From: CAYLNH01 sp964384625
GTDB taxonomy: Bacteria; Verrucomicrobiota; Lentisphaeria; JABSQK01
Length of the DNA: 15,258 bases
Reading direction: 5' to 3'
Assembly (NCBI GenBank): GCA_964384625.1
Contig: CAYLNH010000172.1
Span: 1 to 15,258, forward strand
In this document: piece after piece, positions 1-7,311 of the stretch
How positions within the stretch are numbered: position 1 is the first letter of the stretch
Layout of the letters: the number at the start of each line of letters is the position of its first letter
Program-made: the position numbers and the translations under genes
Notes under the pieces: generated by a model
The model's input: only the letters and a program-made list of their open reading frames with translations
What the model was told of the DNA's origin: nothing
Database searches by the model: none

Positions 1-21
1 AACTCAGGAGCGGCGACCAAA

Positions 22-53
22 TGTCCCAAACACGTCTTAATTCAGCGCCATTC
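22..53 (-). repeat. Dispersed repeat, copy 1 (32-bp core)
   Basis: Core of an imperfect repeat also present at 1536-1588 and, inverted, at 15206-15258. By hand alignment it matches the right-end copy at 28 of 32 positions and the middle copy at 26 of 32. The best-conserved part reads GAATGGCGCTGAATTAAG on the minus strand. It lies 66 nt beyond the stop of the PP-loop gene, in that gene's sense direction. The left flank (1-21) does not resemble the longer copies, so this copy is shorter or has diverged. Confidence 0.75.
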
Positions 54-119
54 GGCAGTAGACGAGGGCTCACAAAATCCCGGATCGCACCCATGACTAC
101 CGGACAACCGGTCGGCGGG

Positions 120-1301
120 TTACGTTCCCATGAGCTGGCCGAAGGCCTTGTTCGCCAGCTGGAGCAGCGGCTCGCGAACCCAGCCTTTGGTCAGCACCAG
201 GCCGAGCCACTCCCGGCCGCGTCCCGTGGTCTCGATCCAGTCCGCCAGTTCCCGCCAGTAGACCCGGCAACTGGACCAGACGTCGATCTCGTAAATCTCC
301 CGCCGCAGGTCCACGCCGGCGGGATAGGCCGGCGGGATTTCGCCGGCGAGAAGCTGGTGGATCAGCATCATGCGCAGGCATTTCTCACAATGCCCGCAGT
401 TGCCGCCGGTGCTGTCGTCCTGCCAACAGACGCGGACATGGCGATTCAGCTCCGGCCAGTCCGCCAGGGCCTGCATCTTTTCCAACCGGGTACTGCCGGC
501 GCCGTCATGGCGGATGGCGAAGTCGGCGCTGGAGAGCAGATGATCGGTCATCGGGTTTGATCCCAACGGCAGCCAGTCCCGGGCCGCCGAGTAGTGATGC
601 CCGCTGGCGATCAGTCCGGTGCCGGCCTCCTGGCGGTAGTACCGCTGGATCGCCGCCAGCATCGCCCCGTAATTCTGCATGATGTGGCAGGCGCCGACAA
701 GAAAGCGATGGTTGCAGGAAACGAAGGTGAGCTCCAGCCCGAGACTGGAGACGATCGCCGTGTTGTCCGCCGCCGCCCGGGTGAAATCCGCCGGGCGATC
801 ATACAGCTCCATGCCGTCGATCATAATCACCCGACGGATGTCCAGGCCGCGACGGCCGTTCCAACCCTCCACGTGCGACCGCAGCGTGAACGCGGCATCG
901 TACCCGCCGGAAGACGTTGTCACGGCGCCGGGAAGGGGCCGACGGTCGCTGTCGTCAACGACTTCGCCGACCTCGATCGCGATCGGTTGAAAGCGCGGCT
1001 GCAGCGGCGGATCAATCAGCCGCCAGGCATCGTGGAATTCCTCCAGATTGGCCAACAGACTCCCGGGGACCTGCCCGTGCACCACCAGATCACGGCGCTC
1101 CTGCATGGCGGTCAGCAACACCAGCATCAGGAACGACGCCAGTTCGTCGGGCTCGATCACCGGCGGGTCCTGGAACTGGACCCAGAGTTCCTCCTGAGAG
1201 ACGACGTTTTCGCCGTCGCGACGTTCAACCACGCACCGATGGCGCCGGTCGCCGTCGAAGTCCTGCACTTCGCCCGAGTGCAGGTGCATTGTTCGGCTCA
1301 T
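120..1301 (-). CDS. PP-loop (QueC-like, adenine nucleotide alpha-hydrolase superfamily) protein with Cys cluster, function unknown
   Basis: Protein of 393 residues. The frame stays open 69 codons upstream, but ATG at 1301 is chosen because AAAGGA lies 6 nt before it and the upstream residues look like non-coding read-through. Residues 129-138 (TSSGGYDAAF) resemble the SGGxDS PP-loop that binds ATP phosphates; the final Ser is Ala here. A C-terminal cluster, RVCW at 290-293 and then NCGHCEKC at 301-308, gives Cys292, 302, 305 and 308, a likely zinc site as in QueC-type enzymes. Between them are conserved-looking blocks HGxxL-like (N210-YGAMLAA), PLGSNPMTDHL (245-255) and IRHDG (263-267). From family knowledge, this arrangement matches uncharacterised PP-loop proteins often annotated as hypothetical. 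They probably adenylate a carbonyl or acid, but the substrate is unknown. It is not QueC itself: it is longer and has a 125-residue N-terminal extension. It lies 290 nt downstream of PPK2. Confidence 0.85.
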   Translation of the reverse strand: MSRTMHLHSGEVQDFDGDRRHRCVVERRDGENVVSQEELWVQFQDPPVIEPDELASFLMLVLLTAMQERRDLVVHGQVPGSLLANLEEFHDAWRLIDPPLQPRFQPIAIEVGEVVDDSDRRPLPGAVTTSSGGYDAAFTLRSHVEGWNGRRGLDIRRVIMIDGMELYDRPADFTRAAADNTAIVSSLGLELTFVSCNHRFLVGACHIMQNYGAMLAAIQRYYRQEAGTGLIASGHHYSAARDWLPLGSNPMTDHLLSSADFAIRHDGAGSTRLEKMQALADWPELNRHVRVCWQDDSTGGNCGHCEKCLRMMLIHQLLAGEIPPAYPAGVDLRREIYEIDVWSSCRVYWRELADWIETTGRGREWLGLVLTKGWVREPLLQLANKAFGQLMGT

Positions 1302-1591
1302 TTCAAATCCTTTCTGTTTCAGCTTGCCGGCTCGTCCGCCGGCCCCGGCCGCGCCGGATCGTCGCTTCGCCCAGCAGCAATTCGGGGGTCCGGGGGGCTT
1401 TGGCCGACGGGCCGCGCTGCGTTCAGAACGGCAGCCCCCAACGACGTCGCGTTTGAGCCGGCGAGGGACTGCCGGCAACAGGCTGGTCCGCCGCGGCGGA
1501 ACGCTCACCTGCCACTTCCCTGGCGCCGGGACTCATACACGGAACAGACATCGCCTGTGCCAAACACTCCTCAAGTCAGTGCCATTCCACG
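1302..1591. other. Intergenic region between PPK2 and the PP-loop gene
   Basis: This GC-rich stretch of 290 nt holds repeat copy 2 next to the PPK2 stop, then about 230 nt leading to the PP-loop gene. It contains an inverted GCCGGC pair (1326-1331 and 1338-1343, 6-nt loop) just upstream of the PP-loop ribosome-binding site. The frame is open across much of the region in several frames, which I attribute to GC content. I see no convincing promoter. Confidence 0.5.
1536..1588 (-). repeat. Dispersed repeat, copy 2 (53 bp)
   Basis: Matches the reverse complement of 15206-15258 at 42 of 53 positions without a gap, and the 32-bp core of copy 1 at 26 of 32. Its sense direction (GGAATGGC first, ending TTCCGTGTA) follows the PPK2 gene, whose stop codon is only 3 nt away. 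The match to copy 3 stops at 1536 only because copy 3 meets the window edge, so the true element may extend towards the PP-loop gene. Confidence 0.8.
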
Positions 1592-2428
1592 CTAGCTCGG
1601 GATCACGATGCTGCTGTAATCGCCTTCCGGTTCGGGGTATTGCAGCTTCAGGCGTTCCAGAGTCTTGATCAGGATGCGGGCGATGATGACATCCCGCGAC
1701 CACTTGCGATTGGACGGGATGACATACCACGGTGCTTGCGGCTTGCTGCATTTCTTCAGCGCCGTCTCGAAGGCGTCCATGTAGTCGTCCCAGAGCTCAC
1801 GCTCTTTCAGGTCGTCCGGGTTGAACTTCCAATGCTTGTCCGGCCGGTCCAGGCGTTCCTGAAAGCGCTCCTGCTGTTCGGCCTTGCTGATGTTCAGGTA
1901 GAACTTGACGATCGTGGTGCCTGAGTCGGCCAGCAATTTTTCGAACGCGTTGATCTGTTCGTAACGCCGGGCGATGACCTTCTTTGGCGCCCAACCATGG
2001 ACTTTGACGATCAAGACGTCCTCGTAGTGCGAACGGTTGAACACGTGCATCATGCCCTTCGCCGGCGTGGCTTTGTGAATGCGCCAGAGAAAATCATGGG
2101 CCAGGTCTTCCTTGGTCGGCGCGCGGAACGGGATGACTTTGACGCCTTGGGGGTTCAACGGGCCGAGCACCCGGCGGATGGTGCTGTCCTTGCCGCCGGC
2201 GTCCATGGCCTGCAGCACAACCAGCACGGAATGTTTTTCCTCGGCAAACAGCATCTCCTGCAATTCGTCCAGGCGGGTGTGCAGTCTGGTCAACTCGGCC
2301 TTGGCGGACTCCTTGTCTTTCAAGCCGAAGGTGTCGTCCGGATCGAACCGGCTCAGTTTGAATGAGCCCTTGGCCGGAACCAGGTAGTCCTTCAGATTCG
2401 GCTTCTTCTTGCCTGTTTTCTTACCCAT
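1592..2428 (-). CDS. ppk2: Polyphosphate kinase 2 family, class III type (polyP-dependent AMP/ADP phosphotransferase)
   Basis: Protein of 278 residues, the usual length for single-domain PPK2. It would transfer phosphate from polyphosphate to nucleotides in the cytoplasm. Visible motifs: Walker A in LQAMDAGGKDST (72-83); Walker B-type FNRSHYEDVL (130-139); the lid ERLDRPDKHWKF (191-202); and the C-terminal APWYVIPSNRKW (232-243). YED after NRS, where class I ADP/GDP enzymes typically have YNR, together with overall resemblance to Deinococcus-type enzymes, points to class III, which accepts both AMP and ADP. Substrate class is inference. The ATG at 2428 has GAGGG about 8 nt upstream, overlapping the stop of the membrane-protein gene 12 nt away, so it is the third gene of an operon with the AraC regulator. 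No PPK1 is in the window. Confidence 0.95.
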   Translation of the reverse strand: MGKKTGKKKPNLKDYLVPAKGSFKLSRFDPDDTFGLKDKESAKAELTRLHTRLDELQEMLFAEEKHSVLVVLQAMDAGGKDSTIRRVLGPLNPQGVKVIPFRAPTKEDLAHDFLWRIHKATPAKGMMHVFNRSHYEDVLIVKVHGWAPKKVIARRYEQINAFEKLLADSGTTIVKFYLNISKAEQQERFQERLDRPDKHWKFNPDDLKERELWDDYMDAFETALKKCSKPQAPWYVIPSNRKWSRDVIIARILIKTLERLKLQYPEPEGDYSSIVIPS

Positions 2429-2440
2429 TCGTTTTCCCTC

Positions 2441-3001
2441 TCAGTTGAGTGCCGGGTGGTTTTTCAAAGCATGCAGCAGGACGCCCCAGAGAATGCCGTT
2501 GAGCGTCAGGAACATAAACCACAGCAGCAGCATGAGCAAACGGTGCGGGCTCCACGGCAGTCGCCGCAGCGATCGGAACAACAGTCCCAGCCCCACGCCA
2601 TACGCGATCGCCGCAAAGGCGGCATAGACGACCATGACTGCCGTTCCCCCCGCATCCCCTGCCGCCTGCAGCCAGACAGCCGTCAGGAAGAAGACCAGAA
2701 GCACTGCGGCGCCGCCGCTGAAGCCGTACACCTGGAACCTTCCCACCCGCCGCAACCTCTGCCAGTCGCCGGTTGTCGGCAGCCGCTCAAAGAAGCGGAG
2801 AAGGCCGAACGCAGGTACCGCCACGACCAGGGCCAACAGCTGACCGCCGCGAAACATGACCACGCCGCAAACACCCGCCGACACCGCCCCCCAGATCGCC
2901 AGCCAGGTACCCCAACCGCGATTGTGCGCCTGATGTTGATAAAGACCAAACAGGAGAATCGCGATGGTCGGCACGAACAGCACGGCAACAATCAATTGCA
3001 T
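2441..3001 (-). CDS. Six-helix integral membrane protein, function unknown
   Basis: Protein of 186 residues with six hydrophobic segments at about 3-21, 31-49, 53-70, 92-112, 121-142 and 154-178, joined by short basic loops. This fits a cytoplasmic-membrane protein. The frame is open 67 codons further upstream inside the AraC gene. ATG at 3001 is chosen because hydrophobic sequence begins at once and the upstream residues are a shadow of the regulator. The ATG overlaps the end of the AraC gene (ATGCAATTGA, 10 nt shared), so translation is probably coupled; only a weak GAGCGGG sits upstream. PPK2 follows 12 nt later. I recognise no family. Position in an AraC-PPK2 operon suggests a sensor, transporter accessory or stress role, but nothing in the sequence decides this. 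Confidence 0.8.
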   Translation of the reverse strand: MQLIVAVLFVPTIAILLFGLYQHQAHNRGWGTWLAIWGAVSAGVCGVVMFRGGQLLALVVAVPAFGLLRFFERLPTTGDWQRLRRVGRFQVYGFSGGAAVLLVFFLTAVWLQAAGDAGGTAVMVVYAAFAAIAYGVGLGLLFRSLRRLPWSPHRLLMLLLWFMFLTLNGILWGVLLHALKNHPALN

Positions 3002-3903
3002 CGGCGATACCCGCTCGGGGTCGTCCCGACCAGCCGACGAAACGTCCGGTTGAAGTAGCTCAAATCGTGGAAACCGCAGTCGCAGGCGATGCCGACGACT
3101 TTGTCGGACGTGCCGCGCAGCAATACCATGGCCGCCTGAATCCGCCGCTCCTGCAGATACGTGAAAGGCGTCTTGCCGGTGTATTGCTTGAAGGCGCGAC
3201 ACAGGTAATTCGGGCTCAGCCCGGCCACCGCCGCCAACCGGTCCAGGGTGATCTCCTCGCGATAATGCTCGTCGATAAATTGACGCACACGTTCCAGATT
3301 CGGCTTGGCGGTGTTCTGCTCGCCGGCGGACAACTGCACGCCGGATTCGGCCGCATACCGGCAGGCCTCGATCAGGAACAGCCGCAGATAGTCCAACGCG
3401 GCCCTTTCGTAACCCAGCGGCTGCGCGACCAGTTCGCGGTGCAGGTTGCGGGCGACATTGACGATGCCCGCGCCGTCGTTCAGTTCAACCCGCAGAATGC
3501 GGTTCAGTTTATTGGCAAACCGCGGCTGCAAAGGGATCAGTCGGTGGACATAGTCGTTCAGCGGCGGCGGTAAAACCGGCAGCACCAACCGGTCGAGATC
3601 CAGAAAAATGTTCATGATCTCGATGCCGGCGGCGTCGGTCATCACACTGTGATGCTGGTCGATATGCGTGATTCCCAAGGTCGGGCCGGAACTCGGGAAA
3701 CGGTCGTCGTCGATTACGTGGACGGCGTTGCCGCTGAAGATGAAACTGATCAGCACCACGTCCAGCCGATGGGGGCTGTATTGTTGATTGACGTAGTTCG
3801 GGAAGTGCCGGGTTGCCAGGCCCAGAGCCGCCAGCGTCGGATGCGACCGGTTGCGGATCGTCAGTGCCCGGATGTCCCCCGGGTTTGCCGCCTGCTTTGC
3901 CAT
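2992..3903 (-). CDS. AraC/XylS-family transcriptional regulator
   Basis: Protein of 303 residues. The C-terminal 100 residues (202-301) form the AraC double helix-turn-helix: LDRLAAVAGLSPNYLCRAFK (220-239) is the first HTH, and VVGIACDCGFHDLSYFNRTFRRLVGTTPSGYRR (269-301) holds the second, with the family signature at GF..LSYFNRTF. Residues about 20-190 look like a cupin-type effector or dimerisation domain (AraC_binding-like, with DxDR and IDQHHSV) and carry no membrane segment, so it is a cytosolic one-component sensor. ATG 3903 is preceded by AAAGGCGGA. It is the first gene of an operon with a membrane protein and PPK2. A short dyad (3921-3940) in its leader could be an autoregulatory site. 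The effector is unknown; the family often senses sugars or stress metabolites. Confidence 0.93.
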   Translation of the reverse strand: MAKQAANPGDIRALTIRNRSHPTLAALGLATRHFPNYVNQQYSPHRLDVVLISFIFSGNAVHVIDDDRFPSSGPTLGITHIDQHHSVMTDAAGIEIMNIFLDLDRLVLPVLPPPLNDYVHRLIPLQPRFANKLNRILRVELNDGAGIVNVARNLHRELVAQPLGYERAALDYLRLFLIEACRYAAESGVQLSAGEQNTAKPNLERVRQFIDEHYREEITLDRLAAVAGLSPNYLCRAFKQYTGKTPFTYLQERRIQAAMVLLRGTSDKVVGIACDCGFHDLSYFNRTFRRLVGTTPSGYRRCN

Positions 3904-3920
3904 AAGATCGTCCGCCTTTC

Positions 3921-3940
3921 AACGGCAAATATGGACCGTT
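3921..3940. promoter_or_regulatory. Short dyad in the AraC leader, possible operator
   Basis: AACGG and CCGTT form a perfect 5-bp inverted repeat separated by 10 nt, centred 27 nt upstream of the AraC start. ACGGCAA also recurs as a direct repeat at 3922 and 3949. AraC-family proteins commonly bind direct repeats near their own promoter. Short repeats of this size also arise by chance. Confidence 0.25.
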
Positions 3941-3985
3941 TTGACCTGACGGCAAGGGCGAGGGCCGGCCGCACGTAATGCGTCA

Positions 3986-4011
3986 GGCACGTGGCGCGGC
4001 TCGCGCGTGCC
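3986..4011. other. GC-rich hairpin
   Basis: GGCAC (3986-3990) pairs with GTGCC (4007-4011), and inside them GCGCG (3994-3998) pairs with CGCGC (4002-4006). A 3-nt bulge GTG and a 3-nt loop GCT remain. No T-run follows on either strand, so a simple intrinsic terminator is unlikely. It may be part of an intergenic palindromic element together with 4017-4031. Confidence 0.4.
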
Positions 4012-4016
4012 GCCTT

Positions 4017-4031
4017 CCTGCCGCCGGCAGG
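4017..4031. other. Perfect short palindrome
   Basis: CCTGCCGCCGGCAGG is a near-perfect palindrome (7 bp each side of one base). It lies 5 nt from the preceding hairpin, in the gap between the anti-sigma and AraC genes. There is no adjacent T-run. Confidence 0.35.
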
Positions 4032-4230
4032 CTTGACCTGCTGGAGCAGTGGTCGACCGGCGAACTCGACGCGGCGGGTTGGCGAGGTCCGCGGCGGAGC
4101 GCAGCGAAGATCCGGCGATACAGGAATATCTGAACGGCATTTCGGGTAAGAAGGCGAGTCGGCCGCAGGCGCAGGGCACGGTGAAGACCGCTTCATCTCG
4201 CCTCGTGGGGATCGCGGATTTCGGAGCTGT

Positions 4231-6399
4231 TCAGCGAGTCGCCAGGAAGGCTTCAGCCCGACGGATCTTGTCGGCGTCGGCCCGGATGATCAGGATCCGG
4301 TCTTCGGCGTTATATTCGACGTCTTCGGCCCGGGCTGACGACAGGGTCATTCCGGCGCCGCGTTCCAGTGCCCGGCGGGCGTCGCCGGCGGACACCGGAT
4401 CGTCGCGCCCCAGTTTATCTTCCTGCCACCGCGTCAGCCGCAGGAGACGCACGGGCTTTCTGCCGGTGTACGGCCCGCGGCGCACAGTTACCTTCCTGCT
4501 GCCGATCTCAACCTGCAGATCAGCCGCGCGGCAGATCAGCCGGAAGCCGTCGCGAACGGACAGGTTGTTGGCGTAGATGCCGACTTCAGCGCCGACCTTG
4601 CCGGCCCGGTTTTCGACGGGAACGCGGCCGTGCTTGCCCATGGCAACCAGGGCGTCGTTCACCGACAGGCCGTGAACTTTGACGTTCGGGATCATGGTCT
4701 TCGCGAGCCGCTGCTCCAGGTCGCTTGGGCCGGCGGCGCCGCTCTCGGCCGCCGCCGCGGCGCCTTTGGAGCGAGTGCCGTACTTGAGGTGGCGGTTTCT
4801 GGCCACCGTCATGTTAACGCCGCCTTCCGGCTTCTCCGGCTGCGGCAGCGCGGGACCGAGCAAGGCCTTGTTTCGGCGTTTGGCGCCGAAGGCCAGGAGT
4901 TCCTCGAATTCCTTCATCTGGGAAGCATTGCCGCTGACGCTCAGCTTGTTGCGGCGCCGATCGAATGTCATCCGGGCCACGGCGATGCCCAGGCTTTCGA
5001 GTTGCGTCTTGAGTCGCAGCAGGCGGTCGCCCGAGGCTTCATTGACGGTGACGGTTTTGGTTATCTGCGCGTCGTCGGCGGGTGCCGGGGTCAAGATCAT
5101 GCCGCCGGCATCCAACGTGAGATCCAGGCCGTTCTTCCGGGCCGCGGCCCAGACCAGTTCGTAGGCTGCCGGATCGCGGTGCACGGGGCGCTCGGACTTC
5201 TTGAGAACCGCGGCTGTCGTGTTCTCGTCATACAATGCCTTGCCGGGCAGCGGCCGGCCCATGGCGGGCTGATCCTGCTGCGGCAGCAAGACAACCATGT
5301 TTGCCTTGCGGCCGGCATCCGCGAGTTCTTCGTAGGCCATTCCGGCCCAGACATAAATGGGTTCAACGACTTCGTCGGCAGTGCCGGCGCCGCGGCCGGC
5401 GCCGCCCAGCTGCTTCCGGCGAGCCTTCTCCGCGGCCCTGGCCAGTTCTTTGGCATTCCGGGCCGGAGCCCAGGCAATGCCGGCCCGCGGTTTCGGTGAA
5501 CGCTTGGCCTCCTCGGCGTCGGTCTTCGAGTCCGCCGCGGGCGCCTGGCCCAGATGCAGACCTCCCGGAGCTGAATCTTGCTGCGGCTCTGCGGCAGCGG
5601 GCCTCTCGGGCGGGGCCGGCGCCGATTTCTTCATTGGCGCGGGCGCCAGTTTCTCCAACTCGCGTTCCGCCGCCTGCCGCAGGGCCATGCTTTCAGCGGC
5701 AAGCTCCTCCCGGCCGCGGGCAGCATCCTGCTCAACCTGCTTTTTCACGACGTCGGCCCGTTCCAGCGTCGCCTCTGCCTTGCGGGTCAACTTCGCCTGC
5801 GCCTCTGCCTTGGCGGCTTCCGCCTGTTTTCGGACGTCGGCGGCCTTGTCGGCGACAAGGTCTTTGCCGGCGTCCGCCAGGGCGTCAACCGCGCTGTCGT
5901 CGGCCGCCGCCGATTTGGCCGCCCGCCGTTCACCGCCGGTCGGCGCGGCAGCAGTCGGGGTATCGGCGGTTGACGAAGCCGCCGGGTCCAATGCCGCTTC
6001 AGGGATCTCGCCGACGGCTTCGCGCTGGGCCACCACGGTCGGCGCCGGCGGCTGGTTCAGTGAAATCACGGCGGTGACCACCAGCACGACCAGGATGCTG
6101 GCGGCCAGGCTCATCCAGACGCCGCGCGGGATCCGGATCGGTTCCGGGCCGTCGGCCTCCACGGCGACCGCCTCGTTGTACACCGTCCGCAAGCGATCTT
6201 CACTGAGATGTTCAGGGGCGGCAGGGACGTCGGCAAAGGCCGTCTCAATGTCTCCCACCACGCGCTGCAACTCGGCGAGTTCTTCGCGGCAGCCGGCGCA
6301 GCTTCCCACATGCGCGGCAACCAGCTGCCGTTCCGCCTCGGACAGTTCGCCGAAGTGGTAGTCGGTCAGCTTCGCTTGGATGTCATTGCAGTTGTCCAT
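4231..6399 (-). CDS. Transmembrane zinc-finger anti-sigma factor with STN/secretin-N-like C-terminal modules
   Basis: Protein of 722 residues. ATG 6399 is preferred over GTG 6408 because AAGGTG lies 6 nt before it. Residues 4-40 are a zf-HC2 anti-sigma zinc finger (Cys4, then His30-x3-Cys34-x2-Cys37) that would hold the sigma factor in the cytoplasm. A single transmembrane helix spans about 96-114. An Ala/Lys/Glu-rich, probably coiled-coil stretch follows at 155-255, then a Pro/Ala linker. The putative periplasmic part has an alpha/beta module at about 447-503, an STN-like module at 561-641 (TMIPNVKV, then SVNDALVAM, ending in VEIGSRKVTV) and a further module at 665-720 ending in ILIIRADADKIRRAEAFL. 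STN domains normally belong to secretins and TonB receptors that signal to FecR-type anti-sigmas; here they are fused to the anti-sigma itself. It sits 10 nt after the sigma gene. At 722 residues it is far longer than typical zf-HC2 anti-sigmas (about 80-250 residues). Confidence 0.85.
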   Translation of the reverse strand: MDNCNDIQAKLTDYHFGELSEAERQLVAAHVGSCAGCREELAELQRVVGDIETAFADVPAAPEHLSEDRLRTVYNEAVAVEADGPEPIRIPRGVWMSLAASILVVLVVTAVISLNQPPAPTVVAQREAVGEIPEAALDPAASSTADTPTAAAPTGGERRAAKSAAADDSAVDALADAGKDLVADKAADVRKQAEAAKAEAQAKLTRKAEATLERADVVKKQVEQDAARGREELAAESMALRQAAERELEKLAPAPMKKSAPAPPERPAAAEPQQDSAPGGLHLGQAPAADSKTDAEEAKRSPKPRAGIAWAPARNAKELARAAEKARRKQLGGAGRGAGTADEVVEPIYVWAGMAYEELADAGRKANMVVLLPQQDQPAMGRPLPGKALYDENTTAAVLKKSERPVHRDPAAYELVWAAARKNGLDLTLDAGGMILTPAPADDAQITKTVTVNEASGDRLLRLKTQLESLGIAVARMTFDRRRNKLSVSGNASQMKEFEELLAFGAKRRNKALLGPALPQPEKPEGGVNMTVARNRHLKYGTRSKGAAAAAESGAAGPSDLEQRLAKTMIPNVKVHGLSVNDALVAMGKHGRVPVENRAGKVGAEVGIYANNLSVRDGFRLICRAADLQVEIGSRKVTVRRGPYTGRKPVRLLRLTRWQEDKLGRDDPVSAGDARRALERGAGMTLSSARAEDVEYNAEDRILIIRADADKIRRAEAFLATR

Positions 6400-6409
6400 A
6401 TTCTGCACC

Positions 6410-6937
6410 TTACGAGAGGGTGTCGGAGAGCCGGCCCTTGAGCTTCTTCAGCGAGTTATGGAGAATGAACCCGACGTTGGTGACGGTCAGCTCCATGATC
6501 GCGGCAATCTCTTTGTAGGACTTTCGTTCGACCACCTTCAGATAGATGATTTTCTGCTCACGTTCCGGGAGGTCCTTGAGGAGCTCCCAGGCTTTGGCTT
6601 CCGCGTCTCGTTTGACGGCTGTATCGGCCGGGTTCTCCTGGCGGCGGGCGGCGCTCTTCTGCAGGGCAGACTGCATCGCCTCATGCCGCTGGTTCTTGCG
6701 GATGTAGTCCAGCGCGAGATTGTGGACTACCCGGTATAACCAGGCCTTCAGATTGTCGATCGCGGCGCGGCCTTCGCGCCGATGGCGCATCAGCCGGATG
6801 AACGCTTCCTGCACCACGTCCTGAGCCAGATCGGGACTCCGAAGCAGACTGGTGGCGTAGCGCAGCAATGCGGTTTCATGCTCGGCGACGACCGCCGTAA
6901 TTTCGTTCGACAGGCTTGTTGTGGAAACCGTCTCCAT
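6410..6937 (-). CDS. ECF-family RNA polymerase sigma factor
   Basis: Protein of 175 residues, normal for ECF sigma factors. Region 2 spans about 20-85, with SPDLAQDVVQEAFIRLMRHR (34-53) and the -10 recognition helix around NLKAWLYRVVHNLALDYIRK (62-81). Region 4 spans about 117-170: LLKDLPEREQKIIYLKVVER (119-138), then the -35-binding helix-turn-helix SYKEIAAIMELTVTNVGFIL (140-159). It would direct RNA polymerase to a small regulon when released from the anti-sigma encoded 10 nt downstream. The anti-sigma's ribosome-binding site overlaps this gene's TAA stop, indicating co-translation. ATG 6937 has only a weak purine-rich AAAGAAG upstream. Confidence 0.95.
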   Translation of the reverse strand: METVSTTSLSNEITAVVAEHETALLRYATSLLRSPDLAQDVVQEAFIRLMRHRREGRAAIDNLKAWLYRVVHNLALDYIRKNQRHEAMQSALQKSAARRQENPADTAVKRDAEAKAWELLKDLPEREQKIIYLKVVERKSYKEIAAIMELTVTNVGFILHNSLKKLKGRLSDTLS

Positions 6938-7138
6938 CCCGATGCTTCTTTTTGGGGGCGGTTCATGTTGCCTGTCCCAGTGACCTTTTCTTGCCCTTGG
7001 GACGCCCAGGAACCGTGGATTATTAGACTGTTTGCCGGAAATTTCTCCCGCCGCCTACTGTAGCCGGAACGGCTGGGGCTGTCCAGTTGGTTCAGCGCCG
7101 ACCGCATGCCCTCGTGTACTGCCTTTCTTTGCACCCAG

Positions 7139-7161
7139 TCCCGACTCTCAGGAGGTCGGGA
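7139..7161. other. Inverted repeat in intergenic region
   Basis: TCCCGAC (7139-7145) pairs perfectly with GTCGGGA (7155-7161) around a 9-nt loop. It lies about 200 nt upstream of the sigma factor start, with no T-run on either side. It could be an operator or a random dyad; GC-rich DNA produces these often. Confidence 0.25.
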
Positions 7162-7294
7162 ACCTGCGGTACTTGAGGATCTGTCACCGACATGAAGTCC
7201 GAACCGTAAAGGTGCGGGATCTCGACGCAGAATGGAGAGGGCAGCAGACGAGGGCTTACCACCGACCGGGGGGCCGGCTGCCGAGAATAGGCAA

Positions 7295-7311
7295 TGAGGC
7301 GAACTACCTCA
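7295..7311 (-). terminator. Weak candidate terminator after the membrane-anchored protein gene
   Basis: On the minus strand TGAGG and CCTCA form a 5-bp stem (six with a T-G pair) around a short loop, starting about 21 nt after the TAG stop at 7333. The following TTGCCTATT is only mildly T-rich, so termination strength would be low. Confidence 0.25.

Larger units (their letters stand above)
3904..4230. other. Gene-free region between anti-sigma and AraC genes, with two GC-rich hairpins
   Basis: These 327 nt contain no supportable gene. They must hold the end of the sigma/anti-sigma transcript and the promoter of the AraC operon. Two adjacent dyads stand out, at 3986-4011 and 4017-4031. A weak promoter on the minus strand is possible: TTGCCG, then 18 nt, then TATTTG, ending near 3930. 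Codon-like open frames exist on both strands but show no protein family and no ribosome-binding site. Confidence 0.5.

Noticed and set aside
1302..1508. 69-residue N-terminal extension of the PP-loop protein
   Set aside because: It is Arg/Pro/Gly-rich and without conserved features; the ATG at 1301 has a proper ribosome-binding site.
594..1595. Long plus-strand open frame (333 codons)
   Set aside because: It is antisense to the PP-loop gene, contains no recognisable domain, and the opposite strand shows clear PP-loop and Cys motifs with a good ribosome-binding site.
4049..4196. Small genes on either strand in the gap between anti-sigma and AraC
   Set aside because: The frames lack ribosome-binding sites and recognisable domains, and several overlap each other in all frames as expected of GC-rich non-coding DNA.
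5357..6361. Long plus-strand open frame (334 codons) and other open frames across 4630-6361
   Set aside because: These are Ala/Ser/Arg-rich shadows of the GC-rich anti-sigma gene on the other strand; none has a family motif.
7089..7107. Possible fourth copy of the dispersed repeat (TTCAGCGCC)
   Set aside because: Only nine contiguous bases match the core, and aligning the flank needs a large gap.
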